NCBI GenBank assembly: GCA_028876385.1
Contig: JAGWSF010000111.1
Location: forward strand, 1 to 64,000
DNA: 64,000 nucleotides
Source: Acidobacteriota bacterium
GTDB lineage: Bacteria > Actinomycetota > Acidimicrobiia > Acidimicrobiales > Palsa-688
Direction of reading: 5' to 3'
A model generated the notes under the pieces. The model did not search any database. It was not told the origin of the DNA and saw nothing but the letters and a program-made list of their open reading frames with translations. Positions 17,679 through 26,083 of the stretch are shown one piece after another (position 1 is the stretch's first letter; each line of letters opens with the position of its first letter). The position numbers and the translations under genes are program-made.

Positions 17679-19222
17679 AGCCCGTAGCCGTGCTCGTCGG
17701 CCTCCCAGGAGGGTCCGTCCGCCCCGAAGAGCGGCGCTCTCAGGACCAGCGCCGTGTGGACGTGGTCCAGCCCCACAGGTCCATTCCACCCGGCCAGGTC
17801 GGCGACCGTGCGCGCCACTCTGCGCACCCGGTGGAGGCCCCGTCCCGACAACTGCCCCTGCCTCAGGCGGGTCTCGAGGAGCCGGGCCGCGGCCGCCTCG
17901 AGAGGGGCGACGGCGTCGAGTTGCGAGGCGGCGATGTCGGCGTTGACGGCTACCCCTCGCTGCTCGGCCAGACCTCGGGCCCGAGCCACCCGGGCGGCCA
18001 CCACGGCGGTGGGCTCGCCGGGGCCGTCCGGACCGGCCAGGAGGTCACTCACGTCGGGTCGCTGGACGAGTATCCGCAGGTCGAAGCGGTCCAGCAGGGG
18101 GCCCGACACCCTCGCCGCGTAGCGGGCCGTGGCCGAGGGCCGGCACCGGCAGGAACCGGGACCGCGCTCGGCACCGCACGGGCACGGGTTCATGGCCGCC
18201 ACCAGCACCACCCGGGCGGGGAACAGCACGCTGGCCCGGGCCCGACAGACCAACACCTGGCCCTCCTCCAACGGCTGTCGCAGGGTGTCGAGCACGGCGG
18301 TCGGGAACTCACCCAGCTCGTCGAGGAACAGGACCCCGTGATGGGCGCAGCTGAGCTCGCCGGGCCTCATCTGGGGCCCACCGCCGCCGATCAACGAAAC
18401 CGGTGAGGCGCTGTGGTGAGGCGCCCGGAACGGAGGGCGCCGTATGAGCGCGCCGGGCGGTAGGGGCAGGCCGGCGGCACTGTGGATGCGGGTGACCTCG
18501 AGCGCCGCCGCGGGGTCGAGCGGGGGCATCACCCCCGGGAGGCGCTCGGCCAGCATGGTCTTTCCCGAACCGGGTGGACCGACCATGAGCAGGTGGTGGC
18601 CGCCCGCGGCGGCGACCTCGACGGCCAGCCGCCCGAGGGGCTGGCCCCGCACCTCGGCCAGGTCGGGCACCCGGCCCGGCCCTCCGTCGGCGGGGGGTGG
18701 AGGGGGGCGACGCCACTGGCGCCTGCCCCGCAGGCACAGCTCGAGCTCGCCGAGGGTGGCGGCCGAGCGCAACGTCAGGCCGGGCACGAGCGCCGCCTCG
18801 CGGGCCGCGGCCGGCGGCAGCACGATGGCCCGCGCCCCCACGGCGTGAACGAGAGCGAGGGTGCCCGGGACGGCCCGCAGGGACCCGTCCAGACCCAGTT
18901 CCCCGACGAAGGCCAGGTCCTCCACGGCCGGCGCCGGGAGCTGCTCGTCGGCTACGAGTAGCGCCACGGCTACGGGCAGGTCGAGTCCGGCCCCGCTCTT
19001 GCGCACCCCGGTCGGGGCCAGGTTGACCGTGATGCGCTTCTGCGGCCAGCGCAGCCCGCTCGACAGGATGGCCGCCCGCACCCGGTCCCGGGACTCCCGG
19101 CACGACGCGTCAGGGAGGCCGACGATGCTGAACGACGGGAGACCCGTCGACACGTGGACCTCCACCGATATGGCCTGCCCCTGGACTCCCACCAGGGTGG
19201 CCGACGCCACCATCGCCAGCAT
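17675..19222 (-). CDS. comM: ComM/YifB-family Mg-chelatase-like AAA+ ATPase
   Basis: ComM is a hexameric AAA+ helicase that promotes branch migration during recombination of transforming DNA. The 515 residues start with the Lon-like S5 fold (GLPSFSIVGLPDASCRESRDRV, ITVNLAPTGVRKSGAG). The ATPase follows, with Walker A VGPPGSGKTMLA, FRAPHHSAS, Walker B GVLFLDELGEF and the MNPCPCG segment, and a C-terminal domain holds SGPLLDRFDL and SGRGLHRVRRVART. It overlaps dprA by four bases, so the pair probably acts in the same transformation pathway. Confidence 0.96.
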   Translation of the reverse strand: MLAMVASATLVGVQGQAISVEVHVSTGLPSFSIVGLPDASCRESRDRVRAAILSSGLRWPQKRITVNLAPTGVRKSGAGLDLPVAVALLVADEQLPAPAVEDLAFVGELGLDGSLRAVPGTLALVHAVGARAIVLPPAAAREAALVPGLTLRSAATLGELELCLRGRRQWRRPPPPPADGGPGRVPDLAEVRGQPLGRLAVEVAAAGGHHLLMVGPPGSGKTMLAERLPGVMPPLDPAAALEVTRIHSAAGLPLPPGALIRRPPFRAPHHSASPVSLIGGGGPQMRPGELSCAHHGVLFLDELGEFPTAVLDTLRQPLEEGQVLVCRARASVLFPARVVLVAAMNPCPCGAERGPGSCRCRPSATARYAARVSGPLLDRFDLRILVQRPDVSDLLAGPDGPGEPTAVVAARVARARGLAEQRGVAVNADIAASQLDAVAPLEAAAARLLETRLRQGQLSGRGLHRVRRVARTVADLAGWNGPVGLDHVHTALVLRAPLFGADGPSWEADEHGYGL

Positions 19223-19312
19223 CTCGCCGCTCCTCCTTCGATACCCGTGGACACGAAAGGAGCCGTCGAGGCTGCCGAGACCCAGCCGGAGGCTAAGCCC
19301 TCGGTGTGACCG

Positions 19313-20464
19313 TCACGACCTCCCCAGGGCCTGATCGAGGTCCCGCCACAGGTCCTCGACGTCTTCTATCCCGACCGACATCCGGACCAGGGACGGCGGA
19401 AGGGCCTGCTCCCCCTGCCATCTGCCCCTGCGCTCGATCAGCGTCTCCACGCCGCCCAGGCTGGTGGCCACCGTCAGGAGGCGCAGCCGGCCGAGGAACT
19501 CCTCGGTCTCCGGCGCCCCTCCGGTCGTCTCGAAGCTGACCATGCTCCCGAAGCCGGCCATCTGCCGGCGGGCCACCTCGTGGGAGGGGTCGTCGGGGCG
19601 ACCCGGGTAGCGAACGGCCGCCACCCGGGAGTGACCGGCCAGGCGCTCGGCCAGGACCGCCGCATTGGCCGCGGCGCGCTCGACGCGAAGAGCCAGGGTC
19701 CGCATACCGCGAAGGGCCAACCAGGCCTCCCAGGGCCCGGCTATGGCGCCGTGCAGGGAGCGCCGCCGGGTCAGCTGCTCCAGGACGTCGGGACGCCTCG
19801 TCACGGCCGCCCCGAGCACCACGTCGGAGTGCCCGGAGAGGATCTTGGTGGCGCTGTGCACCACCACGTCGGCGCCCAGCTCGAGGGGCTTCTGTAGGAG
19901 CGGCGAGGCGAACGTGTTGTCGACCACCACGTCGAGGCCCAACTGGTGGGCTCCCTCGGCGAGAGCAGCCAGATCGGCCACGGCCAGCAACGGGTTGGTC
20001 GGCGACTCGAGCCAGAGCAGCCCGCCGCCTCCGAACTGCTCCGAGCGACCCGACGGGCGGCCCGGCGCCTGGCAGAACTCGGCGCAGGCCTGCAGCACCG
20101 CCTCCGTGTCGGCGACATCCACAGTCCGAAAACGCAGCCTGCCTCGCTCGGCCACGTCGGCCAGGAATCTGCGGGTTCCGTTGTAGGCGTCGCCCGGGAC
20201 CACCACCCGGCCGGGGGCCGGCAGCGTTTCGAGTACCGCGGCGATGGCGGCCAGGCCCGAGGCGAAGACCAGGCAGTCGCCCCCTTCGAGGGCCCCGATC
20301 ACCTCCTCGAGTGCCACCCACGTCGGGTTGCCGTCCCGGCCGTAGACCGGAACGCCCCCCTGGTGGAAGGTGGAGCTCAGCACCACCGGGGGGTTGAGAG
20401 GGCCGCCCGGCACACGGTCGGGACGGCCCAGGTGCACCACCTCGGTGGCAGGTGCGAGATCCAT
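19313..20464 (-). CDS. Trans-sulfuration PLP enzyme (cystathionine gamma-synthase / gamma-lyase family)
   Basis: The 383-residue protein belongs to the Cys/Met metabolism PLP family. It has VYGRDGNPTWVALEEVIGALEGG, LVFASGLAAI, LLWLESPTNPLL, the aspartate segment LDVVVDNTFASP and the Schiff-base lysine in HSATKILSGHSDVV. The C-terminal domain ends with ATSLGGVETLIERR. The family includes MetB, MetC, cystathionine gamma-lyase and methionine gamma-lyase; sequence reading alone cannot separate them. The ATG overlaps the yraN stop by one base (TGATG), although its metabolism does not match its neighbours. Confidence 0.88.
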   Translation of the reverse strand: MDLAPATEVVHLGRPDRVPGGPLNPPVVLSSTFHQGGVPVYGRDGNPTWVALEEVIGALEGGDCLVFASGLAAIAAVLETLPAPGRVVVPGDAYNGTRRFLADVAERGRLRFRTVDVADTEAVLQACAEFCQAPGRPSGRSEQFGGGGLLWLESPTNPLLAVADLAALAEGAHQLGLDVVVDNTFASPLLQKPLELGADVVVHSATKILSGHSDVVLGAAVTRRPDVLEQLTRRRSLHGAIAGPWEAWLALRGMRTLALRVERAAANAAVLAERLAGHSRVAAVRYPGRPDDPSHEVARRQMAGFGSMVSFETTGGAPETEEFLGRLRLLTVATSLGGVETLIERRGRWQGEQALPPSLVRMSVGIEDVEDLWRDLDQALGRS

Positions 20465-20838
20465 CAGAAGGCTCCTTCGATCACGTCGATGCCGCCGGGG
20501 CCGACCGATGCCACGTCGAAGCGGATTTCGGGCGGCGGGCCGCTCCGGCGGGGGCGGCCCGGAGAGCGGAGCCATTCGGCGGCCAGCTGACGCAGGCGGA
20601 CCTGCTTGGCCCGGGTCACCGCCTCGAAGGGCTGCCCGAAGCGGCCCGAGGTGCGGGTCTTGACCTCACAGAACACGAGCACCCCCCGATCCCCTACGAC
20701 GAGGTCGATCTCGCCTGTAGAACTGCGCCAGTTGCGGGCCAGGACCTCGTAACCGCGCTCGAGGTACCAGCCGGCCACCCGGTCCTCACCGGCGGCGCCC
20801 AGGGCCCGGCGACGGACCGAGGGGACGGCGTCGCTCAG
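20464..20838 (-). CDS. YraN/UPF0102 family endonuclease-fold protein, probable CTG start
   Basis: The 124-residue protein has the UPF0102 core RRRALGAAGEDRVA, GYEVLARNWRSSTGEIDLV and VFCEVKTRTSGRFGQP, a restriction-endonuclease-like fold of unknown role found beside comM and dprA in many actinobacteria. No ATG, GTG or TTG lies near the conserved N-terminus; the nearest is GTG 20940, which would overlap DUF2469 by 106 bases. AAGGAG lies five bases before a CTG at 20838, and that CTG overlaps the DUF2469 stop as CTGA, just as GTGA and ATGA pairs do elsewhere in this window. I therefore place the start at CTG. Confidence 0.85.
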   Translation of the reverse strand: MSDAVPSVRRRALGAAGEDRVAGWYLERGYEVLARNWRSSTGEIDLVVGDRGVLVFCEVKTRTSGRFGQPFEAVTRAKQVRLRQLAAEWLRSPGRPRRSGPPPEIRFDVASVGPGGIDVIEGAF

Positions 20839-21131
20839 TAGGTCTCCTTCTCGGGGAGCTCCTCGATGTTGACGTCTTTGAAGGTGACCACCCTCACCGA
20901 CGACACGAACCGGGCCGGGCGGTACATGTCCCACACCCACGCGTCGCCGAGCCCGATCTCGAAGTAGGTGCGGTCGCCCTCCCCCTTGGCCTCCATGTGG
21001 ACCTCGTTGGCCAGGTAGAAACGCCGCTCGGTCTCGACCACGAATTTGAACATGGCCAGCACGGCCCGGTACTCCTGATAGAGCTGTAGCTCGATCTCCG
21101 TCTCGTACCGTTCGAGATCCTCGGCGCTCAT
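20835..21131 (-). CDS. DUF2469 conserved actinobacterial protein
   Basis: This small acidic protein (98 residues) starts MSAEDLERYETEIELQLYQEY and contains ETERRFYLANEV and GLGDAWVWDMYRPARFV. The family is almost restricted to actinobacteria, lies beside rplS and yraN, and has no known function. I chose ATG 21131, which matches the family N-terminus; ATG 21140 is three codons upstream. The end of the gene carries the AAGGAG that probably drives yraN. Confidence 0.92.
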   Translation of the reverse strand: MSAEDLERYETEIELQLYQEYRAVLAMFKFVVETERRFYLANEVHMEAKGEGDRTYFEIGLGDAWVWDMYRPARFVSSVRVVTFKDVNIEELPEKETY

Positions 21132-21168
21132 CGGGACCATGGTAGGCCGCAGAGGGCCGGTAGGCGGT

Positions 21169-22422
21169 TCAGAGGACTGCCGCCCGGTCCGCGGCCGCCA
21201 AGCGGCCGGACCCCGTCGCGCCCCGGGCGGTGGCCGGGGGGCGGCTCAGCGTGTACCCGGCGCTCGCGGTGAGGGCCACGACGATGACCGCCACGCCGGC
21301 CCACCACCAGCCGGTACGGCTCGACTGGATCAGGGCCCACACCATGAGCACCCCGGTCCCGGCGACGACCCTCCGGGTGACCGCCGGGCCGGCCTGCACC
21401 GCGGCCAGGATCAGCACGGCCACACCGGGAGCGAGGTAGTACGCGAACACCACCGGTTCGAGGAACATCCGCAGCATCAGCACCCCGGCCAGGGCCAGCG
21501 TCTGGGTCGCGGCCGGCCGGTGACGCACCACGAGCGCGGCGACCGGCGCGGCGACCACCTCCAGAGCCCGCCCGACAAGGGAGGCGTGGTGGCCGGCCAG
21601 GGAGCTGAGGAGCGGGAGGATGAGGGACGAGTGCCCGCTGCCGACGTGCAGCGCTGTAGGGGGGAACAGGAGCGAGCGCGACGCGTCGGACCAGTCGACG
21701 GCCAGCGGCACGGCGGCGAGCATCAACGCCGGCCCGGTGGCCTCGAGCAGGACGCGCCGGCGCCGACCGGCGGGGGCGGCGACGATCAGGAACGGCAGGG
21801 CCACGATCGACCACTGCTTGGCGCACACCGCCACGGCCAGTAACCACGCCGCGGCGTCCCAGCGCCGGGCGCCGGTGGCGCCGAGCGAGTACAAGAGGAA
21901 GGCCAGCGCGAGGAGGTCCTCGGGGTGGCACCAGTACTCGCAGGGGACGACCACGACGGCGGCCACCGTCACCTGCAGCGCCGTCGCGGCCGGGCGCCGC
22001 AGAGTAGCGGTGGTGAGGCGCCGCCAGGCGTGCAGCACCGGGATGGCGGCCAGCGTGGCCCACGGGCCGACCACCAGCCAGGCGGTGGGCTTCGGGAGGG
22101 TGCGGGGGTAGCCTCCCACCATCTGCCAGTGGTCGTAGAGCCGCACGGCGGGCGCCATCAGCAGGGCGGGCAGGGGCAGCGAGTAGTAGCCGTTGCGGGC
22201 CGAGTAGAGATAGCCGAAGGCCCCGTCGGCCACGTAACGAGCCGGTTCGGTGAGGATCCAGATGTCGTTGCTCACGATCCAGCCGTCCTGACCGTGCACC
22301 CACGGCATCCACCAGAAGCTGTAGGCCATGACCAGGGCACCGACGGCCGTGCCGATGGCTATCGACCACAGCCAGGCTGCGGCGTTGCTCTCTTGCTGAC
22401 CGGGGGGGCGGCGGGAAGCCAC
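21169..22422 (-). CDS. Polytopic membrane protein, possible GT87-like glycosyltransferase
   Basis: The 417-residue protein has about nine to eleven hydrophobic segments with short charged loops. An Asp/Trp-rich first extracytoplasmic loop (GQDGWIVSND) follows the first membrane segment, and there is a CEYWCHPED loop. The layout resembles C-class, polyprenol-phosphate-dependent mannosyltransferases of actinobacteria, but I do not recognise a decisive motif. It starts at GTG 22422. It occupies the place between rplS and DUF2469 where mycobacteria carry lepB and rnhB. Confidence 0.7.
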   Translation of the reverse strand: MASRRPPGQQESNAAAWLWSIAIGTAVGALVMAYSFWWMPWVHGQDGWIVSNDIWILTEPARYVADGAFGYLYSARNGYYSLPLPALLMAPAVRLYDHWQMVGGYPRTLPKPTAWLVVGPWATLAAIPVLHAWRRLTTATLRRPAATALQVTVAAVVVVPCEYWCHPEDLLALAFLLYSLGATGARRWDAAAWLLAVAVCAKQWSIVALPFLIVAAPAGRRRRVLLEATGPALMLAAVPLAVDWSDASRSLLFPPTALHVGSGHSSLILPLLSSLAGHHASLVGRALEVVAAPVAALVVRHRPAATQTLALAGVLMLRMFLEPVVFAYYLAPGVAVLILAAVQAGPAVTRRVVAGTGVLMVWALIQSSRTGWWWAGVAVIVVALTASAGYTLSRPPATARGATGSGRLAAADRAAVL

Positions 22423-22491
22423 GCCCTCTTATTCGACCGCTCAGCGGCTCACATGAAGCCCCCGGGCGTAAGCCAGCGGGAGCGTTGCGGC

Positions 22492-22848
22492 CTACTTACG
22501 GACCGGTTGACGCTTCTCTTTGATCTTGGCTGCCTTACCGGTGCGGTCCCGCAGGTAGTACAGCTTGGCCCGGCGGACGTCACCGCGGGTCACCACCTCG
22601 ATCTTGGCGATCACCGGGGAGTGCACCGGGAAGGTCCGCTCGACGCCTACGCCGAAGCTCAGCTTGCGGACCGTGAAGGTCTCGCGCAGCCCGGAGCCCT
22701 GGCGCCGCATGACGGCCCCCTGGAAGATCTGGACCCGCTCGCGGTTGCCCTCGACCACGCGGACGTGGACCTTCAGGGTGTCGCCGGGCGCGAACTCGGG
22801 AACGTCATCGCGCAGACTGTCGCGATCTACGAGGTCGGTCGGGTTCAT
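22492..22848 (-). CDS. rplS: 50S ribosomal protein L19
   Basis: L19 lies at the 30S-50S interface. The 118-residue product contains [45 protein letters not shown] and [23 protein letters not shown] lies eight bases before ATG 22848; an upstream in-frame start is rejected because it only adds non-conserved residues. It follows trmD in the rpsP-khpA-rimM-trmD-rplS operon. Confidence 0.97.
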   Translation of the reverse strand: MNPTDLVDRDSLRDDVPEFAPGDTLKVHVRVVEGNRERVQIFQGAVMRRQGSGLRETFTVRKLSFGVGVERTFPVHSPVIAKIEVVTRGDVRRAKLYYLRDRTGKAAKIKEKRQPVRK

Positions 22849-22888
22849 GGGGACGGCTCCTGCAGGTCGGTGAGGCGGGCAGTCAATA

Positions 22889-23623
22889 CTAGTCCGGCGG
22901 AACGGCGCTTGGGAACTCGGCCAGCATCGCCTGTTCCTCGGCTGAGACACCACCGCGCCGGTGGATCAGGTCGGGGCGTCGCTCCATGGTACGCCTCAGA
23001 GCCTGGGCCCGTCGCCAGCGGGCGACCCGGGCATGATCGCCGCTGCGCAGAACGTCTGGCACCCCCCACCCCCGGAACTCGGCGGGACGGGTGTACTGCG
23101 GGTACTCGAGAAGCCCTTCGACGAAGCTCTCGTCGGCCGCCGAATCGTCGTTGCCCATGACCCCGGGGACCAGGCGGGCCACCGCTTCGAGGACGGCCAG
23201 GGCCGCCACCTCCCCACCGGCGAGCACGAAGTCGCCGAGGGACAGTTCGTCGTCGACCAGATGGTCGGCCACGCGCTGGTCCACCCCCTCGTAGCGGCCG
23301 CAGAGGAGGCTGAAGCCCTCGCCCGCGGCGAGCTGGCCGGCCAGGTCCTGGTCGAACCGGCGGCCGCCGGGGCCGAGCAGGAACAGCGGGCGGGGGGGCG
23401 CCTCGCGCTCCACCACGGCGAAGATGGGCTCGGGACGCAGGACCATGCCCGCCCCTCCCCCGAACGGGGCGTCGTCGACCGAGCGGTGCGGGTCGGTGGT
23501 ACCCGAACGCAGGTCGTGGACGCGGATGTCGATGCGCCCGTCGCGCCGGGCCCGGCCGATGAGGCTGGCGTCGGTCCAGGGCGCCACGAGGTCGGGAAAA
23601 ATGGTCAGCAGGTCGATTCTCAC
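22889..23623 (-). CDS. trmD: tRNA (guanine-N1)-methyltransferase TrmD
   Basis: TrmD methylates G37 of tRNAs read by CNN codons, using SAM bound in a trefoil knot. The 244 residues contain [42 protein letters not shown] and the knot segment [25 protein letters not shown], with [16 protein letters not shown] in the C-terminal domain. GGGGAG precedes GTG 23623. It is 22 bp after rimM. Confidence 0.97.
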   Translation of the reverse strand: MRIDLLTIFPDLVAPWTDASLIGRARRDGRIDIRVHDLRSGTTDPHRSVDDAPFGGGAGMVLRPEPIFAVVEREAPPRPLFLLGPGGRRFDQDLAGQLAAGEGFSLLCGRYEGVDQRVADHLVDDELSLGDFVLAGGEVAALAVLEAVARLVPGVMGNDDSAADESFVEGLLEYPQYTRPAEFRGWGVPDVLRSGDHARVARWRRAQALRRTMERRPDLIHRRGGVSAEEQAMLAEFPSAVPPD

Positions 23624-23645
23624 CCGACGCTCCCCGGTGCGCCGG

Positions 23646-24116
23646 TCACAGCTCGAGCAGCCCTGGCGGCCCCTCCACCGTCAAGTTCCCCTCGCCGTTG
23701 CGCTCGACGAACGTGAGCGGTACGAGCCGGCCGTCTTCGAGGACGAGAAGGTCGCTGGCCGGGTTGGCCTCCACCGACGCCACCCGGCCGACGGGGGTGC
23801 CGTCACGATCGAACAGGGTCGCGCCGATCAGCTCGTGCACCCACAGGGCGCCGTCCACCTCGAGCGGAGGGGCCGACAGGACCTGGTCGCGCAACCCGTC
23901 GGCGTCCTCCCGGCCGGCGACCTCGTCGAAGGTCACCAGCCAGCGGTCACGGCCCCCTACGGCGCCGTGGCGTGACGCCGAGCGGACCGTCAGGGCCCGG
24001 TCGGCGGCGTGGACGACCGCCCCGACTGCAAGTCGCTCGTCCCGGTTGGACCACAGCTCGACGACGAGTTGGCCGCGCAGGCCGTGGGGCCGCACGACGC
24101 GCCCGATCTCGAGCAC
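23646..24116 (-). CDS. rimM: 16S rRNA processing protein RimM
   Basis: RimM helps assemble the head of the 30S subunit and binds S19. The 156-residue protein has the N-terminal barrel (EIGRVVRPHGLRGQLVVE, WLVTFDEVAGREDADGLRDQVL) and a PRC-barrel domain (LWVHELIGATLFDRDGTPVG, DLLVLEDGRLVPLTFV). The C-terminal segment is slightly shorter than usual. It starts at GTG 24116, six bases after khpA, without a clear ribosome binding site. Confidence 0.94.
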   Translation of the reverse strand: MLEIGRVVRPHGLRGQLVVELWSNRDERLAVGAVVHAADRALTVRSASRHGAVGGRDRWLVTFDEVAGREDADGLRDQVLSAPPLEVDGALWVHELIGATLFDRDGTPVGRVASVEANPASDLLVLEDGRLVPLTFVERNGEGNLTVEGPPGLLEL

Positions 24117-24122
24117 TGAAGG

Positions 24123-24425
24123 TCAGTCGACTATGTCGACATAGACGTCGATACCGTCGCGGGCGCCGGCGGCGCGAACCACGCTGCGGATCGACTGGGC
24201 CACGCGGCCCCGCCGGCCGATGACCTTGCCCATGTCGTCGGGGGCGACATGCAGGGCCAGCTTGATGCCCTGGCGGTTCTCGCTGGTCTCGACCCTTACC
24301 GCCGACGGGTCGTCGACCAGGCGGGTGGCGAGGAAGGTGAGGACGGACTTGGCCCGGCCCCCGTCCACCTCATCGTCGCCCCAGTCGTCGACGCCTCCGT
24401 CGAGGCTCCCCTCGACGTCGCTCAC
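24123..24425 (-). CDS. khpA: KH-domain RNA-binding protein KhpA
   Basis: This 100-residue protein has an acidic N-terminus of about 25 residues followed by a single KH domain with the GxxG loop in [19 protein letters not shown]. KhpA-type proteins are small RNA chaperones, always encoded between rpsP and rimM in actinobacteria and firmicutes. The start GTG overlaps the rpsP stop (GTGA), so the two are translationally coupled. Confidence 0.93.
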   Translation of the reverse strand: MSDVEGSLDGGVDDWGDDEVDGGRAKSVLTFLATRLVDDPSAVRVETSENRQGIKLALHVAPDDMGKVIGRRGRVAQSIRSVVRAAGARDGIDVYVDIVD

Positions 24426-24691
24426 GAGGCGGTGCCGGACTTGAAGTCGTCCATGGCCCCCGACTGCGACAGGAGGCGAGCCACGGTGTCGGTGGGCTGG
24501 GCCCCGTTGCGCAGCCAGCGAACGGCCTTGGCGTTATCGATGATCACCCGGCTTGGTTCGGCCCGGGGCTCGTAGGTCCCGAGAATCTCGATGAAGCGAC
24601 CGTCGCGAGGCGACCGGCTGTCAGCCGCGACGACCCGGTAGACCGGCTGCTTCTTCTTGCCCATCCGCATCAGGCGGAGTTTGACTGCCAT
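24422..24691 (-). CDS. rpsP: 30S ribosomal protein S16
   Basis: The 89-residue S16 starts [21 protein letters not shown] and contains [19 protein letters not shown] and [16 protein letters not shown]. It is of normal length. AGGAAGAG lies upstream of the ATG at a rather long spacing. It follows ffh after 24 bp, so ffh may be transcribed with the ribosomal operon. Confidence 0.97.
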   Translation of the reverse strand: MAVKLRLMRMGKKKQPVYRVVAADSRSPRDGRFIEILGTYEPRAEPSRVIIDNAKAVRWLRNGAQPTDTVARLLSQSGAMDDFKSGTAS

Positions 24692-24715
24692 GTCGTTATC
24701 TGCTCTTCCTGCCGC

Positions 24716-26083
24716 CTAGCGGCGCTTCTTCTTCTTTTTGGGATTGGCGCGCTTGCCGCCCGAGGTGGCCCGGCGGGCCGCCCGGCCCATGAGACCGGAC
24801 ATCCCCGCCATCTGGCGCATGTACGACTGCATCTGCTTGAAGCGGTCCAGCAGATTATTGACTTCGTTGACAGTAGTGCCACTGCCCTTGGCGATACGCG
24901 AACGGCGGGACCCGTTGATTATGGACGGATCCTTGCGCTCGGCGGGGGTCATCGATCGGATGATGGCCTCGATGGGGCCCATCATCCCGTCGTCAATCTC
25001 GGCGTTGCGGAGCTCCTTGGGCAGACCCGGGATCATCCCGACCAGGCCCGACAACGGGCCCATGCGCTTCACCTGCTGCATCTGGTCGAGGAAATCCTCG
25101 AGGGTGAACTGGCCCTGCTGGAGGCGGGCCATGGCCTCTTCGGCCTGCTCACGATCGACGTTGGCTTCGGCCTTCTCGATCAGCGTGAGGACGTCACCCA
25201 TGCCGAGGATCCGGTCGGCCATGCGGTCGGGGTGGAACTGCTCGAAGTCGGCCAGCTTCTCGCCGCTCGACGCGAAGACGATCGGGCGGCCGACGACCTC
25301 CTTGACCGACAGAGCGGCCCCGCCGCGGGCGTCACCGTCGATCTTGGTGAGGATCACCCCGTCGAGCTCGAGGGTCCGGTGGAAGGCCTCGGCGGTGGAC
25401 ACGGCGTCCTGGCCGATCATGGCGTCGATGACGAGGAACGTGTAGTGGGGTTGGACCGCCTCGGAGATCCGCCGGACCTCCTCCATCAACTCCTCGTCTA
25501 TGGCCAGGCGGCCGGCGGTGTCCACGATCAGCACATCCCGGCCCAGCCGGACCGCTTCCTCGAACCCCTTCTTGGCCACCGTGACGGGGTCGGAGGGCTC
25601 GCTGAAGACCGGCACACCCACTTGCTCGCCGAGGACGCGGAGCTGTTCGACGGCCGCCGGCCGCTGGAGGTCGGCGGCGACGAGCAGCGGATTGCGCCCC
25701 TGGGAGCGCTTGTAGAACCCGGCCAGCTTGGCGGCGGTGGTGGTCTTCCCCGAGCCCTGAAGGCCGGCCAGCAGGATCACCGTGGGGGGCCGCGGCGCGT
25801 AGGTCAGCTTCAGGGTTTCGCCCCCGAGGATGCGCTTCATCTCCTCGTGGACGACCTTGACCACCTGCTGGCTGGGGGTCAGGCTCTTGGAGAGGTCGAG
25901 GCCGACCAACTCCTCTCGAATCCGCGTGACGAAATCACGAACGACGCGTAGGTTGACGTCGGCCTGCAGCAGGGCCAGACGGATTTCCCGCAGGGCCTCG
26001 TCGACGTCCGCTTCACTGAGTCGTCCCCGGCCCCGCAGGCGCGTGAATACGGCGTCGAAGCGATCGGTCAGGGACTCGAACAT
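24716..26083 (-). CDS. ffh: Signal recognition particle protein Ffh
   Basis: Ffh binds signal sequences and 4.5S RNA and docks with FtsY. The 455 residues start MFESLTDRFDAVFTRLRGRGRL and show N, G and M domains: Walker A LAGLQGSGKTTTAAKLA near residue 108, DLQRPAAVEQL, DTAGRLAIDEELMEEV, TKIDGDARGGAAL, and a Met-rich M domain with KRMGPLSGLVGMIPG and the RNA-binding segment INGSRRSRIAKGSG. The C-terminus is a run of lysines and arginines. The start ATG 26083 shares the sequence CATG with the start of the divergent ABC ATPase gene. An upstream in-frame extension is rejected because it lacks conservation and would be antisense to that gene. Confidence 0.97.
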   Translation of the reverse strand: MFESLTDRFDAVFTRLRGRGRLSEADVDEALREIRLALLQADVNLRVVRDFVTRIREELVGLDLSKSLTPSQQVVKVVHEEMKRILGGETLKLTYAPRPPTVILLAGLQGSGKTTTAAKLAGFYKRSQGRNPLLVAADLQRPAAVEQLRVLGEQVGVPVFSEPSDPVTVAKKGFEEAVRLGRDVLIVDTAGRLAIDEELMEEVRRISEAVQPHYTFLVIDAMIGQDAVSTAEAFHRTLELDGVILTKIDGDARGGAALSVKEVVGRPIVFASSGEKLADFEQFHPDRMADRILGMGDVLTLIEKAEANVDREQAEEAMARLQQGQFTLEDFLDQMQQVKRMGPLSGLVGMIPGLPKELRNAEIDDGMMGPIEAIIRSMTPAERKDPSIINGSRRSRIAKGSGTTVNEVNNLLDRFKQMQSYMRQMAGMSGLMGRAARRATSGGKRANPKKKKKRR

